A DNA stretch of 42,909 bases from Myroides sp. (GTDB lineage: Bacteria; Bacteroidota; Bacteroidia; Flavobacteriales; Flavobacteriaceae). The notes beneath the pieces are model-generated. The model was given only the letters and a program-made list of their open reading frames with translations. It did no database searches and had not been told where the DNA came from. Positions 8,121 through 16,692 of this stretch are shown here, in pieces. The position numbers and the translations under genes are program-made. Positions within the stretch are counted from its first letter, which is position 1. The number at the start of each line of letters is the position of its first letter. The DNA is taken from the NCBI GenBank assembly GCA_018384465.1, contig JAHAYQ010000125.1:1-42909 (forward strand). Direction: 5' to 3'.

Positions 8121-8756
8121 ATGGAAATTGTAATAGTAATATGCCTGCTGATAGTTATTGTCCTGCTTTTGCAGGATAAGATTATCATTAAGAAAAGGTC
8201 AAAACAAAAACCTCCGCAGAAGAAAGTCAATCCAGATCTGCCCGATATTATGGGGCAGCCCAAGCCCGTAGAACGCCATTTAGTGCCAAATAGAGCCAAT
8301 GAAAGCCATATAGTGGAACCAGAGGTAAATACCAATAATTTAGACATTGAATACGACGAAAATGAAAACAGGAGTATTCAAATTCCGCAGGAAGAGCTGG
8401 ATGAAGTTTTTAGCAATCAACCTGATTTTGAAGAAGAGGAAGAAGAATGGAACAGGTACGGAATATCCGGTGGCGATAATGGTTTTGCCCAAGGGGTTAC
8501 CTTTGAAGAACTAAGCTCCGTGGGGATGTTGCTTCAGCAAGAAAAACTGGAGTCATCTCAAAAGGAAACAGCGATAGCAATTGTTCAGAAAATACAGGGA
8601 ACCGAATTATTTAGTCTGCTGGAAAATTCTATAGGGAGTGCATCCAGTAAAATTGCCAAGCTATTGGATAGCTCACTCTCATCTGAAACAGAAACCAGTT
8701 CTTCCACTTTGCGGAACAATGATTTAGATGATTTTGATATTGGGGAGTTTGTATAG
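8121..8756 (+). CDS. Membrane-anchored conjugative transposon protein, TraD-like
   Basis: 211 aa from the ATG at 8121 (an upstream TTG at 8115 would overlap the previous gene). One N-terminal membrane helix (about residues 2-20, IVIVICLLIVIVLLLQ) is followed by a basic patch KKRSKQKPPQKK and a long acidic, low-complexity cytoplasmic region (EEEEEEW near 110). The C-terminal half is helical and Ser-rich. It matches the position and build of the proteins called TraD in CTnDOT-type elements (DUF4122, from memory). No catalytic motif is visible. Function is not known. Confidence 0.6.
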   Translation: MEIVIVICLLIVIVLLLQDKIIIKKRSKQKPPQKKVNPDLPDIMGQPKPVERHLVPNRANESHIVEPEVNTNNLDIEYDENENRSIQIPQEELDEVFSNQPDFEEEEEEWNRYGISGGDNGFAQGVTFEELSSVGMLLQQEKLESSQKETAIAIVQKIQGTELFSLLENSIGSASSKIAKLLDSSLSSETETSSSTLRNNDLDDFDIGEFV

Positions 8757-8789
8757 ACTTCCCTTTGTCTTTTATAAAAATAAGGAAAT

Positions 8790-9329
8790 ATGGAAAATGA
8801 AATTAATCAGGAAGCATACGATATGCGTGTAAATAAAGGAATATTGCCCACAGTTGATATTGCCGGACATACGTTCTATGTAGATATTCGGATGGACATG
8901 CTCCGTCCCAAAGATGACTTTCTATCTAAAGGGATCGTGTTCGATGAAATAGACCACTATTTTTCGGATGAAAGGGATACCTACCTCATACCGTATGATC
9001 CGAAGAAACATGAGTTCAGGGAGTTGGACTATGATAACCTTCTCAGTATTCCCAAAGACCTGATAGCGGTGGAATTTCCTTTCCAAAGGGTACTTGACCC
9101 CATCGGTTGGAATCGGCATGGTGGTTGGGATATCAAGGACGATTTAAAACTTATCGGGCTTAAATCACATTTTCAAGCTAAGACCATTCCCTGGGAAGAA
9201 ACCTTTATCCGTGATATTATTAAGGATAATCTGGAAAAAGTGAAACAAAAATCAGAGAAGGAAAAACAGCCCAATAAGTCAGTTGTCCCACCTAAAGAAC
9301 CGCAGCGTAAAAAAGGCAGAAAAATGTAA
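8790..9329 (+). CDS. Conserved conjugative-element protein, function unknown
   Basis: 179 aa. I do not recognise a named domain. Residues about 1-130 look globular, with repeated acidic and aromatic segments (TVDIAGHTFYVDIRMDMLRP, DPIGWNRHGGWDIKDD). The C-terminus is a basic, Lys-rich tail (KEPQRKKGRKM) that could contact nucleic acid. There is no signal peptide or membrane helix. It is the last gene before a strong terminator (9353-9387), so it closes the first tra transcript that starts at the ParA-like gene. Confidence 0.7.
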   Translation: MENEINQEAYDMRVNKGILPTVDIAGHTFYVDIRMDMLRPKDDFLSKGIVFDEIDHYFSDERDTYLIPYDPKKHEFRELDYDNLLSIPKDLIAVEFPFQRVLDPIGWNRHGGWDIKDDLKLIGLKSHFQAKTIPWEETFIRDIIKDNLEKVKQKSEKEKQPNKSVVPPKEPQRKKGRKM

Positions 9330-9352
9330 AACATATTATCAATGAAAATGTA

Positions 9353-9387
9353 AACGTCGAAAAAACACCATGTCTCGGCGTTTTTTT
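9353..9387 (+). terminator. Rho-independent terminator after the first tra unit
   Basis: AACGTCGA (9353-9360) pairs with TCGGCGTT (9375-9382), an 8-bp stem with one G-T pair, followed by a run of seven T. It separates the regulatory tra genes from the secretion operon starting at traE. Confidence 0.85.
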
Positions 9388-9445
9388 ATACCCGATTGCT
9401 TATCACACCGCCACCCACAGCCAAACAATTCCTCTCACTGCCACT

Positions 9446-9479
9446 TTGTTAGAACGCTTTGATTTCTGAAACACCTTTG
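9446..9479 (+). promoter_or_regulatory. Possible promoter of the traE operon
   Basis: TTG at 9446-9448 and CACCTTTG at 9472-9479, 23 bases apart, approximate the Bacteroidota TTG-N19-23-TAnnTTTG promoter; the -7 box has CA instead of TA. It lies between the terminator and traE, where a promoter is needed. Confidence 0.3.
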
Positions 9480-9532
9480 TCACGAAGCTCGCAAGAAGCG
9501 GGAAGACAATAACAATTTAATGTGTTTCAATT

Positions 9533-9838
9533 ATGAAAAAACAAAGAAAAAAAGTTTTGATGGCAGTCGTTGCAATGCTATCAGGAATGGGTGCATTCGC
9601 ACAAGGAAACGGTACAGCAGGTATTACCGAAGCTACCCAAATGGTCACCTCTTATTTCGATCCTGCAACTCAATTAATTTATGCCATCGGTGCCGTTGTT
9701 GGGCTAATTGGAGGTGTTAAGGTGTACAACAAATTTAGTTCGGGCGACCCAGACACAAGTAAAACGGCAGCAAGCTGGTTTGGTGCCTGTATCTTCCTGA
9801 TCGTAGCGGCTACCATCCTCCGTTCATTCTTCCTGTAA
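9533..9838 (+). CDS. traE: TraE, DUF4134-type pilin-like membrane protein
   Basis: 101 aa. A signal sequence (MKKQRKKVLMAVVAMLSGMGAFAQ) is followed by a short exported segment and two membrane helices (about 48-66 and 80-100) separated by the basic loop KVYNKFSSGDPDTSK. This is the Bacteroidota TraE family (DUF4134), with the size and topology of VirB2 pilins. Probable role: transmembrane subunit of the mating apparatus. It opens the traE-traQ operon after a terminator. The ATG at 9533 is chosen because it begins the signal peptide. Confidence 0.9.
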   Translation: MKKQRKKVLMAVVAMLSGMGAFAQGNGTAGITEATQMVTSYFDPATQLIYAIGAVVGLIGGVKVYNKFSSGDPDTSKTAASWFGACIFLIVAATILRSFFL

Positions 9839-9849
9839 TCCTTTGTCCT

Positions 9850-10182
9850 ATGAGTATTTATAACATCAATAAAGGGATTGGAAGAACAGTAGAGTTTAAA
9901 GGACTGAAAGCCCAATATCTGTTCATTTTCTCAGGTGGATTGCTTGGTACACTCATCTTCGTGATGATATTGTATATGGCTGGTGTCAATTCCTACATCT
10001 GCTTGTTTCTGGGAGCAAGTGGTGCATCACTGATCATCTGGCAAACCTTTTCATTGAACAGGAAATACGGCGAACACGGATTAATGAAAGTGGGCGCAAG
10101 AAAAAGGCATCCTCGCTACATCATCTGTCGCAAGCCGGTACACCGCTATTTAAAATTCACTCCTAAATCAAATGCCGTATGA
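9850..10182 (+). CDS. traF: TraF, DUF4133-type VirB3-like protein
   Basis: 110 aa. The N-terminus YNINKGIGRTVEFKGLKAQY is characteristic of the Bacteroidota DUF4133 family. Two closely spaced membrane helices (about 26-46 and 50-70) follow, then a basic cytoplasmic tail (KVGARKRHPRYIICRKPVHRY). This is the VirB3 layout; VirB3 works with the VirB4 ATPase at the inner membrane. Its stop overlaps the traG start (ATGA at 10179-10182), which fits tight stoichiometric coupling with the ATPase. Confidence 0.9.
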   Translation: MSIYNINKGIGRTVEFKGLKAQYLFIFSGGLLGTLIFVMILYMAGVNSYICLFLGASGASLIIWQTFSLNRKYGEHGLMKVGARKRHPRYIICRKPVHRYLKFTPKSNAV

Positions 10183-12683
10183 GAAATGTATCAAAAACGA
10201 CCACATTGGAAAATAAATTTCCTTTACTGGCTGTAGAAAACAATTGCATTCTTTCCAAAGATGCAGACATTACTGCCTGTTTTGAAGTGCGTTTACCTGA
10301 ACTGTTCACGGTAGCTTCTGCGGAATATGAAGCGATTCATTCCGCTTGGCATAAAGCAATCAAAACCTTGCCAGATTTTACGGTTATCCACAAACAGGAT
10401 TGGTACATCAAAGAGAACTACGCACCTGATTTGGCAAAGGAAGATCAAAGTTTTTTGGCTAAATCCTATCAACGCCATTTCAACGAGCGACCGTTTCTAA
10501 ATCATTATTGCTATCTGTTCCTGACCAAAACCACCAAAGATCGGATGCGGATGCAAAGTAACTTTTCTTCGCTTTGCAAAGGTACGCTGATACCAAAGGA
10601 AATCAGGGATAAGGAAGCCATCCACCATTTTATGGAAACCGTGGCGCAGTTTGAGCGTATTGTGAACGATAGCGGTTTTGTAAGCCTAAAACGTCTGAGC
10701 GAAGATGACATTATCGGCACGGATGAAAAACAGGGTTTGTTAGAACAATACCTTACGCTTTCCAGAGAAACTGGTACACCGATGCAGGACATTGCGCTTG
10801 GGGCTGAAGAAGTCCGTATCGGAAACAAAAGATTGAGCTTGCACACCTTGTCCGATACAGATGACTTGCCTACAGCGGTTTCAGCAGATACTCGTTTTGA
10901 GAAACTATCGACCGATCGAAGTGACTGCCGTTTATCGTTTGCTGCACCTGTGGGATTGCTGTTAAGCTGTAATCATATTTACAACCAATATTTATTTTTG
11001 GATAACAGCGAAGCTAATCTGCAAAAGTTTGAGAAGTCTGCACGGAATATGCACTCACTGGCTCGGTACAGTCGTGCCAATCAAATCAACAAAGAATGGA
11101 TCGAAAAGTATCTGAACGAAGCACATTCGTTTGGACTTTCTTCTATTCGGGCGCATTTCAACATTATGGCTTGGTCGGAAGATCCAGCAGAGCTTAAACA
11201 ATTAAAAAATGATTGTGGTAGTGCATTAGCATTAATGGAATGCAAACCCCGTCATAATACCACCGACGTAGCTACGCTATACTGGGCAGGAATGCCGGGC
11301 AATGCTGCTGATTTTCCAAGTGAGGAAAGTTTTTACACGTTCATTGAGCCTGCTTTGTGTTTGTTTACCGAAGAAACCAATTACCATAATTCGCCCTCGC
11401 CATTTGGTATCAAGATGGCGGATCGTTTAACTGGAAAGCCTATCCATTTGGACATTTCGGATTTACCAATGAAACGTGGGATTATCACCAATCGGAACAA
11501 ATTTATATTGGGTCCTTCAGGTTCAGGAAAATCGTTCTTCACTAACCACATGGTACGTCAATATTATGAGCAAGGTGCACACGTGTTACTTGTGGATACA
11601 GGAAATTCTTATCAAGGATTGTGCGAGTTGATTAAAGGAAAAACCAAAGGCGAAGACGGCGTGTATTTCACCTACACCGAAGATAATCCGATTGCTTTTA
11701 ATCCTTTCTACACCGATGATGGTGTATTCGATATTGAGAAAAGGGAAAGTGTCAAAACGCTCATCTTGACTTTATGGAAGCGTGATGATGAACCACCAAC
11801 TCGTTCGGAAGAAGTAGCATTGTCCAATGCTGTAAGTGGTTACATCGACCGTATTAAACAGCACAGCGAATTTCCTTCTTTCAATGGGTTTTATGAATAT
11901 GTAAAAGGAGATTACCGCAAAGTATTGGAAGAAAAACAAGTTCGTGAGAAAGACTTTGACATTGCCAATTTCCTTAACGTACTCGAACCTTATTACAAAG
12001 GAGGCGAATATGATTACTTATTGAACTCCAATAAGCAACTCGACCTGCTTTCCAAACGCTTTATTGTTTTCGAAATTGATGCGATAAAGGATCACAAAAT
12101 TTTATTTCCCATTGTGACCATCATCATTATGGAGGTTTTTATCAACAAGATGCGCAGGCTCAAAGGTATCCGAAAACTCATCCTGATCGAAGAAGCTTGG
12201 AAAGCTATTGCCAAAGAAGGTATGGCGGAATACATAAAATATTTGTTTAAAACCGTTAGGAAGTTCTTTGGTGAAGCCATTGTGGTAACTCAAGAAGTGG
12301 ATGACATCATCCAATCGCCCATCGTCAAAGAAAGTATCATCAACAATTCCGACTGTAAAATCCTGCTCGATCAGCGCAAGTACATGAACAAGTTTGATGA
12401 GATACAAGCCATGCTGGGGCTAACCGACAAAGAAAAAGCACAAGTCCTTTCCATCAATATGAACAACGATCCTTCTCGACTTTACAAAGAAGTATGGATT
12501 GGGTTGGGCGGTACACACTCTGCGGTATATGCCACAGAAGTTAGTCTGGAGGAATATTTTGCCTACACCACCGAAGAAACCGAAAAAATGGAAGTGATGC
12601 AGCTAGCCTCTGAACTGGGCGGTAACGTAGAACTCGCCATTAAACGTATCGCCATGCAAAGGCGAGAGAAATCAAATCAATAA
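10179..12683 (+). CDS. traG: TraG, VirB4-type conjugation ATPase
   Basis: 834 aa. The N-terminal about 430 residues form the VirB4 domain; the C-terminal ATPase has Walker A GPSGSGKS (445-452), Walker B LILIEEAWKAI (about 670) and the following motif VRKFFGEAIVVTQEVDDII typical of this family. It powers pilus assembly and substrate transfer at the inner membrane. It is the largest gene of the operon, sits right after the VirB3-like traF as in other type IV systems, and has the usual full length with no break. Confidence 0.95.
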   Translation: MRNVSKTTTLENKFPLLAVENNCILSKDADITACFEVRLPELFTVASAEYEAIHSAWHKAIKTLPDFTVIHKQDWYIKENYAPDLAKEDQSFLAKSYQRHFNERPFLNHYCYLFLTKTTKDRMRMQSNFSSLCKGTLIPKEIRDKEAIHHFMETVAQFERIVNDSGFVSLKRLSEDDIIGTDEKQGLLEQYLTLSRETGTPMQDIALGAEEVRIGNKRLSLHTLSDTDDLPTAVSADTRFEKLSTDRSDCRLSFAAPVGLLLSCNHIYNQYLFLDNSEANLQKFEKSARNMHSLARYSRANQINKEWIEKYLNEAHSFGLSSIRAHFNIMAWSEDPAELKQLKNDCGSALALMECKPRHNTTDVATLYWAGMPGNAADFPSEESFYTFIEPALCLFTEETNYHNSPSPFGIKMADRLTGKPIHLDISDLPMKRGIITNRNKFILGPSGSGKSFFTNHMVRQYYEQGAHVLLVDTGNSYQGLCELIKGKTKGEDGVYFTYTEDNPIAFNPFYTDDGVFDIEKRESVKTLILTLWKRDDEPPTRSEEVALSNAVSGYIDRIKQHSEFPSFNGFYEYVKGDYRKVLEEKQVREKDFDIANFLNVLEPYYKGGEYDYLLNSNKQLDLLSKRFIVFEIDAIKDHKILFPIVTIIIMEVFINKMRRLKGIRKLILIEEAWKAIAKEGMAEYIKYLFKTVRKFFGEAIVVTQEVDDIIQSPIVKESIINNSDCKILLDQRKYMNKFDEIQAMLGLTDKEKAQVLSINMNNDPSRLYKEVWIGLGGTHSAVYATEVSLEEYFAYTTEETEKMEVMQLASELGGNVELAIKRIAMQRREKSNQ

Positions 12684-12703
12684 CAGTTTAAAAATTATCA
12701 AAA

Positions 12704-13336
12704 ATGAAAAAAATCATGTATTTGGTGTGTACGGCACTTATGCTTGCCGTAGCACCATCAGCGAAAGCGCAATTTGTAGTTACCGATCCAGTAAATTTGG
12801 CATCGGGTATCCTGAACAGCGCCAATGAAATCATACAGACTTCATCCACGGTATCCAATGTCGTTAAAAACTTCAAAGAGGTGGAAAAGATGTACAACCA
12901 GGGTAAAGAATATTACGACAAACTACAGGCGGTAAACAATCTGGTGAAAGACGCCCGTAAGGTGCAGCAGACCGTATTACTTGTCGGTGATGTGTCCGAA
13001 ATGTACGTTCAGAATTTCGGTAAGATGATGAATGACCCAAACTTTTCTGCACAGGAATTGGCTGCGATTGCTAACGGTTATTCGGCATTGCTGAATGAAA
13101 GTACGGAGTTACTGAAAGAACTCAAACAGATCGTAAGCTCATCTAGCCTATCGCTAAATGATAAAGAGCGTATGGATATTATTGATAAAGTGTATAACGA
13201 AGTAAAAGAATACCACAGTCTGGTACGCTACTACACCAATAAGAATATCTCCGTCAGCATTCTAAGAGCAAAGAAACAGAACAATACCCAAAGGGTACTT
13301 GAGCTGTACGGCACTTCCAATCAAAAATACTGGTAG
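12704..13336 (+). CDS. traI: TraI, DUF4141-type exported protein (VirB5-like position)
   Basis: 210 aa. A signal peptide (1-22, ending AKAQ) is followed by long amphipathic helices with many Asn, Glu and Val (about 35-180). This is the DUF4141/TraI family of Bacteroidota conjugative transposons, in the operon position of VirB5, the minor pilus or adhesin-like component. The TraH that precedes TraI in some elements is not present. It ends two bases before traJ, so the two are co-translated. Confidence 0.85.
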   Translation: MKKIMYLVCTALMLAVAPSAKAQFVVTDPVNLASGILNSANEIIQTSSTVSNVVKNFKEVEKMYNQGKEYYDKLQAVNNLVKDARKVQQTVLLVGDVSEMYVQNFGKMMNDPNFSAQELAAIANGYSALLNESTELLKELKQIVSSSSLSLNDKERMDIIDKVYNEVKEYHSLVRYYTNKNISVSILRAKKQNNTQRVLELYGTSNQKYW

Positions 13337-13338
13337 TT

Positions 13339-14334
13339 ATGGAATTTCAAAATCTTCACGAAGTACTACGTTCCCTGTATGACGAGATGATGCCACTGTC
13401 CGCCGATATGGCGGCAGTGGCTAAAGGAGTCGCAGGATTGGGTGCTTTGTTCTATGTCGCCATCAAAGTATGGCAGGCACTCAGTCGAGCAGAACCAATC
13501 GACATGTACCCGTTACTTCGCCCGTTTGCTTTGGGACTTTGCATCATGTTTTTTCCAACCATGGTTTTGGGAACCATCAATGCGGTATTAAGCCCTGTGG
13601 TACAAGGTACGCACGCTATTCTCGAAAATCAGGTGCTTGATCTAAATGATTTGCAGGTAAAAAAAGACTTATTGGAACGAGAAGCGATGTTGCGAGATCC
13701 CGAAACTGCTTATTTGGTGAGTGATGAAGTGTTTGATAAAAAACTCGAAGAATTGGGTTGGTCGCCTTCCGATTTGGTTACGATGTCGGGCATGTACCTA
13801 GAACGTGGTATGTACAGTATGGAAAAAAGTGTCAAGGATTGGTTTCGCAATTTGTTAGAAATATTGTTTCAAGCGGCTGCATTAGTCGTTGACACCATAC
13901 GAACGTTTTTTTTGATTGTACTATCCATACTCGGTCCCATCGCTTTTGCAATATCGGTATGGGATGGTTTTCAATCGACACTCACGCAATGGCTCACCCG
14001 ATACATCAGTGTTTATTTATGGTTGCCAGTCGCTGATCTGTTCAGCGCGATGCTTGCCAAGATACAATCCCTCATCATCGAAAAAGATATTGAGATGCTT
14101 GCCGATCCGACTTTCATTCCCGACACCTCAAATACGGTTTACGTCATTTTTATGATTATCGGCATCGTGGGATACTTTACCATTCCGACGGTAACAGGTT
14201 GGGTTATCCAAGCCGGAGGTGCAGGAAACTTTACCCGCAACGTAAATCAAGCGGCTATGAAAGCAGGAAATGTCGCAAGTGCGGGCGCAGGTTCAGCTGC
14301 TGGCAACATTGGAGGTCAGCTTCTAAAAAAATAA
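13339..14334 (+). CDS. traJ: TraJ, VirB6-like polytopic membrane protein
   Basis: 331 aa. Membrane helices are visible at about 22-44, 57-83, 178-205, 207-235 and 264-292. A central hydrophilic region (about 100-165) lies between them, and the C-terminus is Ala/Gly-rich with GAGSAAGNIGG. This matches the Bacteroidota TraJ family, the counterpart of VirB6/TrbL, which forms part of the inner-membrane channel. Position after traI and before traK agrees with CTnDOT order. Confidence 0.93.
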   Translation: MEFQNLHEVLRSLYDEMMPLSADMAAVAKGVAGLGALFYVAIKVWQALSRAEPIDMYPLLRPFALGLCIMFFPTMVLGTINAVLSPVVQGTHAILENQVLDLNDLQVKKDLLEREAMLRDPETAYLVSDEVFDKKLEELGWSPSDLVTMSGMYLERGMYSMEKSVKDWFRNLLEILFQAAALVVDTIRTFFLIVLSILGPIAFAISVWDGFQSTLTQWLTRYISVYLWLPVADLFSAMLAKIQSLIIEKDIEMLADPTFIPDTSNTVYVIFMIIGIVGYFTIPTVTGWVIQAGGAGNFTRNVNQAAMKAGNVASAGAGSAAGNIGGQLLKK

Positions 14335-14360
14335 GGTATAACAACTAATCATTCAAGAAA

Positions 14361-14984
14361 ATGGAATTTAAAACATTAAGAAATATTGAAAACAGTTTTC
14401 GCCAAATCAGGCTGTACGCCCTTGTATTTGCCGTACTCTGCATAAGTGTTGTAGGATTTTCCGTGTGGAAATCCTACCGCTTTGCGGAGCAACAGCGAGA
14501 AAAAGTATATGTCTTGGACAATGGAAAATCATTGATGTTGGCTTTAGCACAAGATGCAAGTATCAACCGACCTGTGGAAGCAAGGGAACACGTCAAGCGC
14601 TTTCACGAACTCTTTTTCACTTTAGCACCCGATAAAAATGCCATTGAAAGCAACATGAAACGAGCTTTCAACCTTGCGGACAAATCGGCATTTGACTATT
14701 ACAAAGACCTTTCGGAAAAAGGGTATTACAGCCGTATCATATCCGGAAACGTACAGCAACGCATCGAAGTGGATAGTGTGGTTTGCAATTTTGATACCTA
14801 TCCGTATTCGGTACGTGCCTACGCCAAACAATTCATTATCCGTTCGAGCAATGTAACCAGACGAAACCTGATTACTTCCTGCTATCTAGTCAACTCCGTC
14901 CGTTCCGACAACAATCCACAGGGGTTCAATATCGAAAAATTTGCGGTGCTTGAAAACAAGGATATCGAAGTGATTGAACGCTAA
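14361..14984 (+). CDS. traK: TraK, VirB8-like inner-membrane scaffold
   Basis: 207 aa. A short cytoplasmic N-terminus (MEFKTLRNIENSFRQIRLY), one membrane helix (about 20-37) and a periplasmic domain (about 50-200) give the VirB8 topology. The N-terminal FKTLRNIENSFRQIR stretch is a hallmark of the TraK family. It links the inner-membrane ATPases to the outer core complex. It is followed closely by traL, whose reading frame overlaps its end if the earlier ATG is used. Confidence 0.93.
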   Translation: MEFKTLRNIENSFRQIRLYALVFAVLCISVVGFSVWKSYRFAEQQREKVYVLDNGKSLMLALAQDASINRPVEAREHVKRFHELFFTLAPDKNAIESNMKRAFNLADKSAFDYYKDLSEKGYYSRIISGNVQQRIEVDSVVCNFDTYPYSVRAYAKQFIIRSSNVTRRNLITSCYLVNSVRSDNNPQGFNIEKFAVLENKDIEVIER

Positions 14985-14994
14985 AATTTCGGGT

Positions 14995-15282
14995 ATGAAA
15001 AAATTAAGAGCAAATATGGACAGGTATTTTGACAAGCTGGACAATCGTTGGCGGAGGTTACCGCTACGCAAACAGTACCAATACACCTTGTATTTCTTCA
15101 CGGCGTATTTACTGCTTACCGTAGGTGTCGTTTTCAAAGTATGGTACGATACAGCAAAATCCCGTAACGATATGCACATCCAGCATATCGAAAACCCTAT
15201 TCTCAAGAAGAACGAAAGCCCTGCAAGATTGCAGGACACCTTAACAACAATTTTTAAAAACAAGTTATATGAAAGAAAATGA
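14995..15282 (+). CDS. traL: TraL, small inner-membrane conjugation protein
   Basis: 95 aa from the ATG at 14995; an in-frame ATG at 14974 overlaps traK and adds seven residues. A basic N-terminus (KKLRANMDRYFDKLDNRWRRLP) leads to one membrane helix (about 37-58) and a short periplasmic tail. This is the TraL family of Bacteroidota elements (DUF3989, from memory); the exact role is unknown. Its end overlaps the start of traM by 14 bases, implying coupled translation. Confidence 0.8.
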   Translation: MKKLRANMDRYFDKLDNRWRRLPLRKQYQYTLYFFTAYLLLTVGVVFKVWYDTAKSRNDMHIQHIENPILKKNESPARLQDTLTTIFKNKLYERK

Positions 15283-16606
15283 GAACAAAAAGTCGGTTGT
15301 TCGGGTAACCGAGGGGAATCCGAAAGATATCGCCGATGTACTGCAAGACAGTACACAGAACAAAATGGACAAACTTAAAAAACCGCTCATCTTTGGTTTA
15401 ATGAGTGTGGTTTTCTTGGGTTGTATGTACCTCATATTTAAACCATCCAAAGGTTTGAAGGAAATCGAAAACATTGGTTTGAACGATGCTGTCCCCCAAG
15501 CAACGGGTGCAGGAATGCCTGCTGACAAAGGCAAAGCGTACGAATTAGAAATGTTGGAACGTAAAGATCAGGAAAAGCGTAATGCTTTAACTACGCTTTC
15601 GGATTATTGGAGTACCGAAGACAAGGACGAGTCGATTGACGAATTTTCCGACGAAGACGAAAGCTACGATTATGGCGGTGGTGGCAGAAATTCAGGAAGA
15701 GCTGGCAATCCTGCATTAAGTAGTTACCGAAATATGCAAAGTACACTGGGTTCTTTTTATCAAGATGACAACTCGGAAACGATGGAACTCCGTAAACAAG
15801 TGGACGAATTAAAAGAGCAATTAGCGGAAAAAGATGTACCACTTGTTCCAACATTAGATGACCAGCTTTCCCTCATGGAGAAATCCTACCAAATGGCAGC
15901 GAAGTATTTGCCAACCGGAACAAATTCGACGGAAGTTACCCCTGCTAAAAGTATTGCTCCAGTGACAACGGGTTCAACACAAAAAGAACAATTTGTATCC
16001 TTTACCTCATCAAGAAAGAACACCGTTTCAGCTTTGTATCGTGAGCCTACAGACAGTGCTTTTCTAGCCGATTGGAACGAAACCAGAAATCGAGGTTTCT
16101 ATACCGCTGGTTCAACCCAGCAAATCGTACAACCAAAAAACAGCATCAAAGCCTGCGTACACGATGAACAGACGGTTGTTGGTGAAACAGGCGTTCGTTT
16201 GCGTTTACTGGAAGCTGCACAAACACCTAATCGCACCATTCCAAAAGGAACAATCGTAACCGCTAATGCCAAATTTCAAACAGGCCGGTTACAGCTAAAA
16301 ATTACTTCCATAGAATTGGAAGGCAACATCATTCCAGTGGATATCACCATTTACGATCTGGATGGACAGCAAGGTTTGTACGTACCGTATTCACCAGAAA
16401 TGAATGCGCTGACCGAAATGGCAGGTAATATGAGCCAGAATACGGGAACAAGCGTAATGCTTACGCAATCGGCAGGACAGCAAGTAGCCGCTGATTTGAG
16501 CCGTGGCGTGGTACAGGGGATTTCGGGCTATTTCGCCAAAAAAGTAAAAACACCAAAAGTGACCCTAAAAGCAGGACATCAAGTATTCCTGGTTACTAAA
16601 AAATAA
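15269..16606 (+). CDS. traM: TraM, VirB10-like protein spanning the envelope
   Basis: 445 aa. A short cytoplasmic N-terminus, one membrane helix (about 38-54), a long low-complexity linker (GGGGRNSGRAGNPALSSYR) with a coiled segment MELRKQVDELKEQLAEKD (about 172-189), then a C-terminal beta-rich domain (about 280-445) carrying the Transposon_TraM signature (IPKGTIVTANAKFQTGRLQL, GLYVPYSPEMNALTE). VirB10-like proteins transmit energy from inner to outer membrane. Full length. An unusual hairpin separates it from traN. Confidence 0.95.
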   Translation: MKENENKKSVVRVTEGNPKDIADVLQDSTQNKMDKLKKPLIFGLMSVVFLGCMYLIFKPSKGLKEIENIGLNDAVPQATGAGMPADKGKAYELEMLERKDQEKRNALTTLSDYWSTEDKDESIDEFSDEDESYDYGGGGRNSGRAGNPALSSYRNMQSTLGSFYQDDNSETMELRKQVDELKEQLAEKDVPLVPTLDDQLSLMEKSYQMAAKYLPTGTNSTEVTPAKSIAPVTTGSTQKEQFVSFTSSRKNTVSALYREPTDSAFLADWNETRNRGFYTAGSTQQIVQPKNSIKACVHDEQTVVGETGVRLRLLEAAQTPNRTIPKGTIVTANAKFQTGRLQLKITSIELEGNIIPVDITIYDLDGQQGLYVPYSPEMNALTEMAGNMSQNTGTSVMLTQSAGQQVAADLSRGVVQGISGYFAKKVKTPKVTLKAGHQVFLVTKK

Positions 16607-16630
16607 TGTTCAACATAAAAATTTAAAAAC

Positions 16631-16667
16631 GATGAAACCTGTTCCGTGCAACGGAACACGCTTCATC
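16631..16667 (+). repeat. Hairpin inserted between traM and traN
   Basis: GATGAA..TGTTCCG and CGGAACA..TTCATC form a stem of 16 positions with two mismatches around the loop TGCAA. The flanks repeat: AATTTAAAAACGATGAAA (16620-16637) before and AATTAAAAACGATGAAA at the traN start. The pattern suggests a small insertion or a duplication of the traN leader including its start codon. The upstream ATG reads only a frame that differs from traN. Confidence 0.6.
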
Positions 16668-16692
16668 ACAATTAACAATAAAATTAAAAACG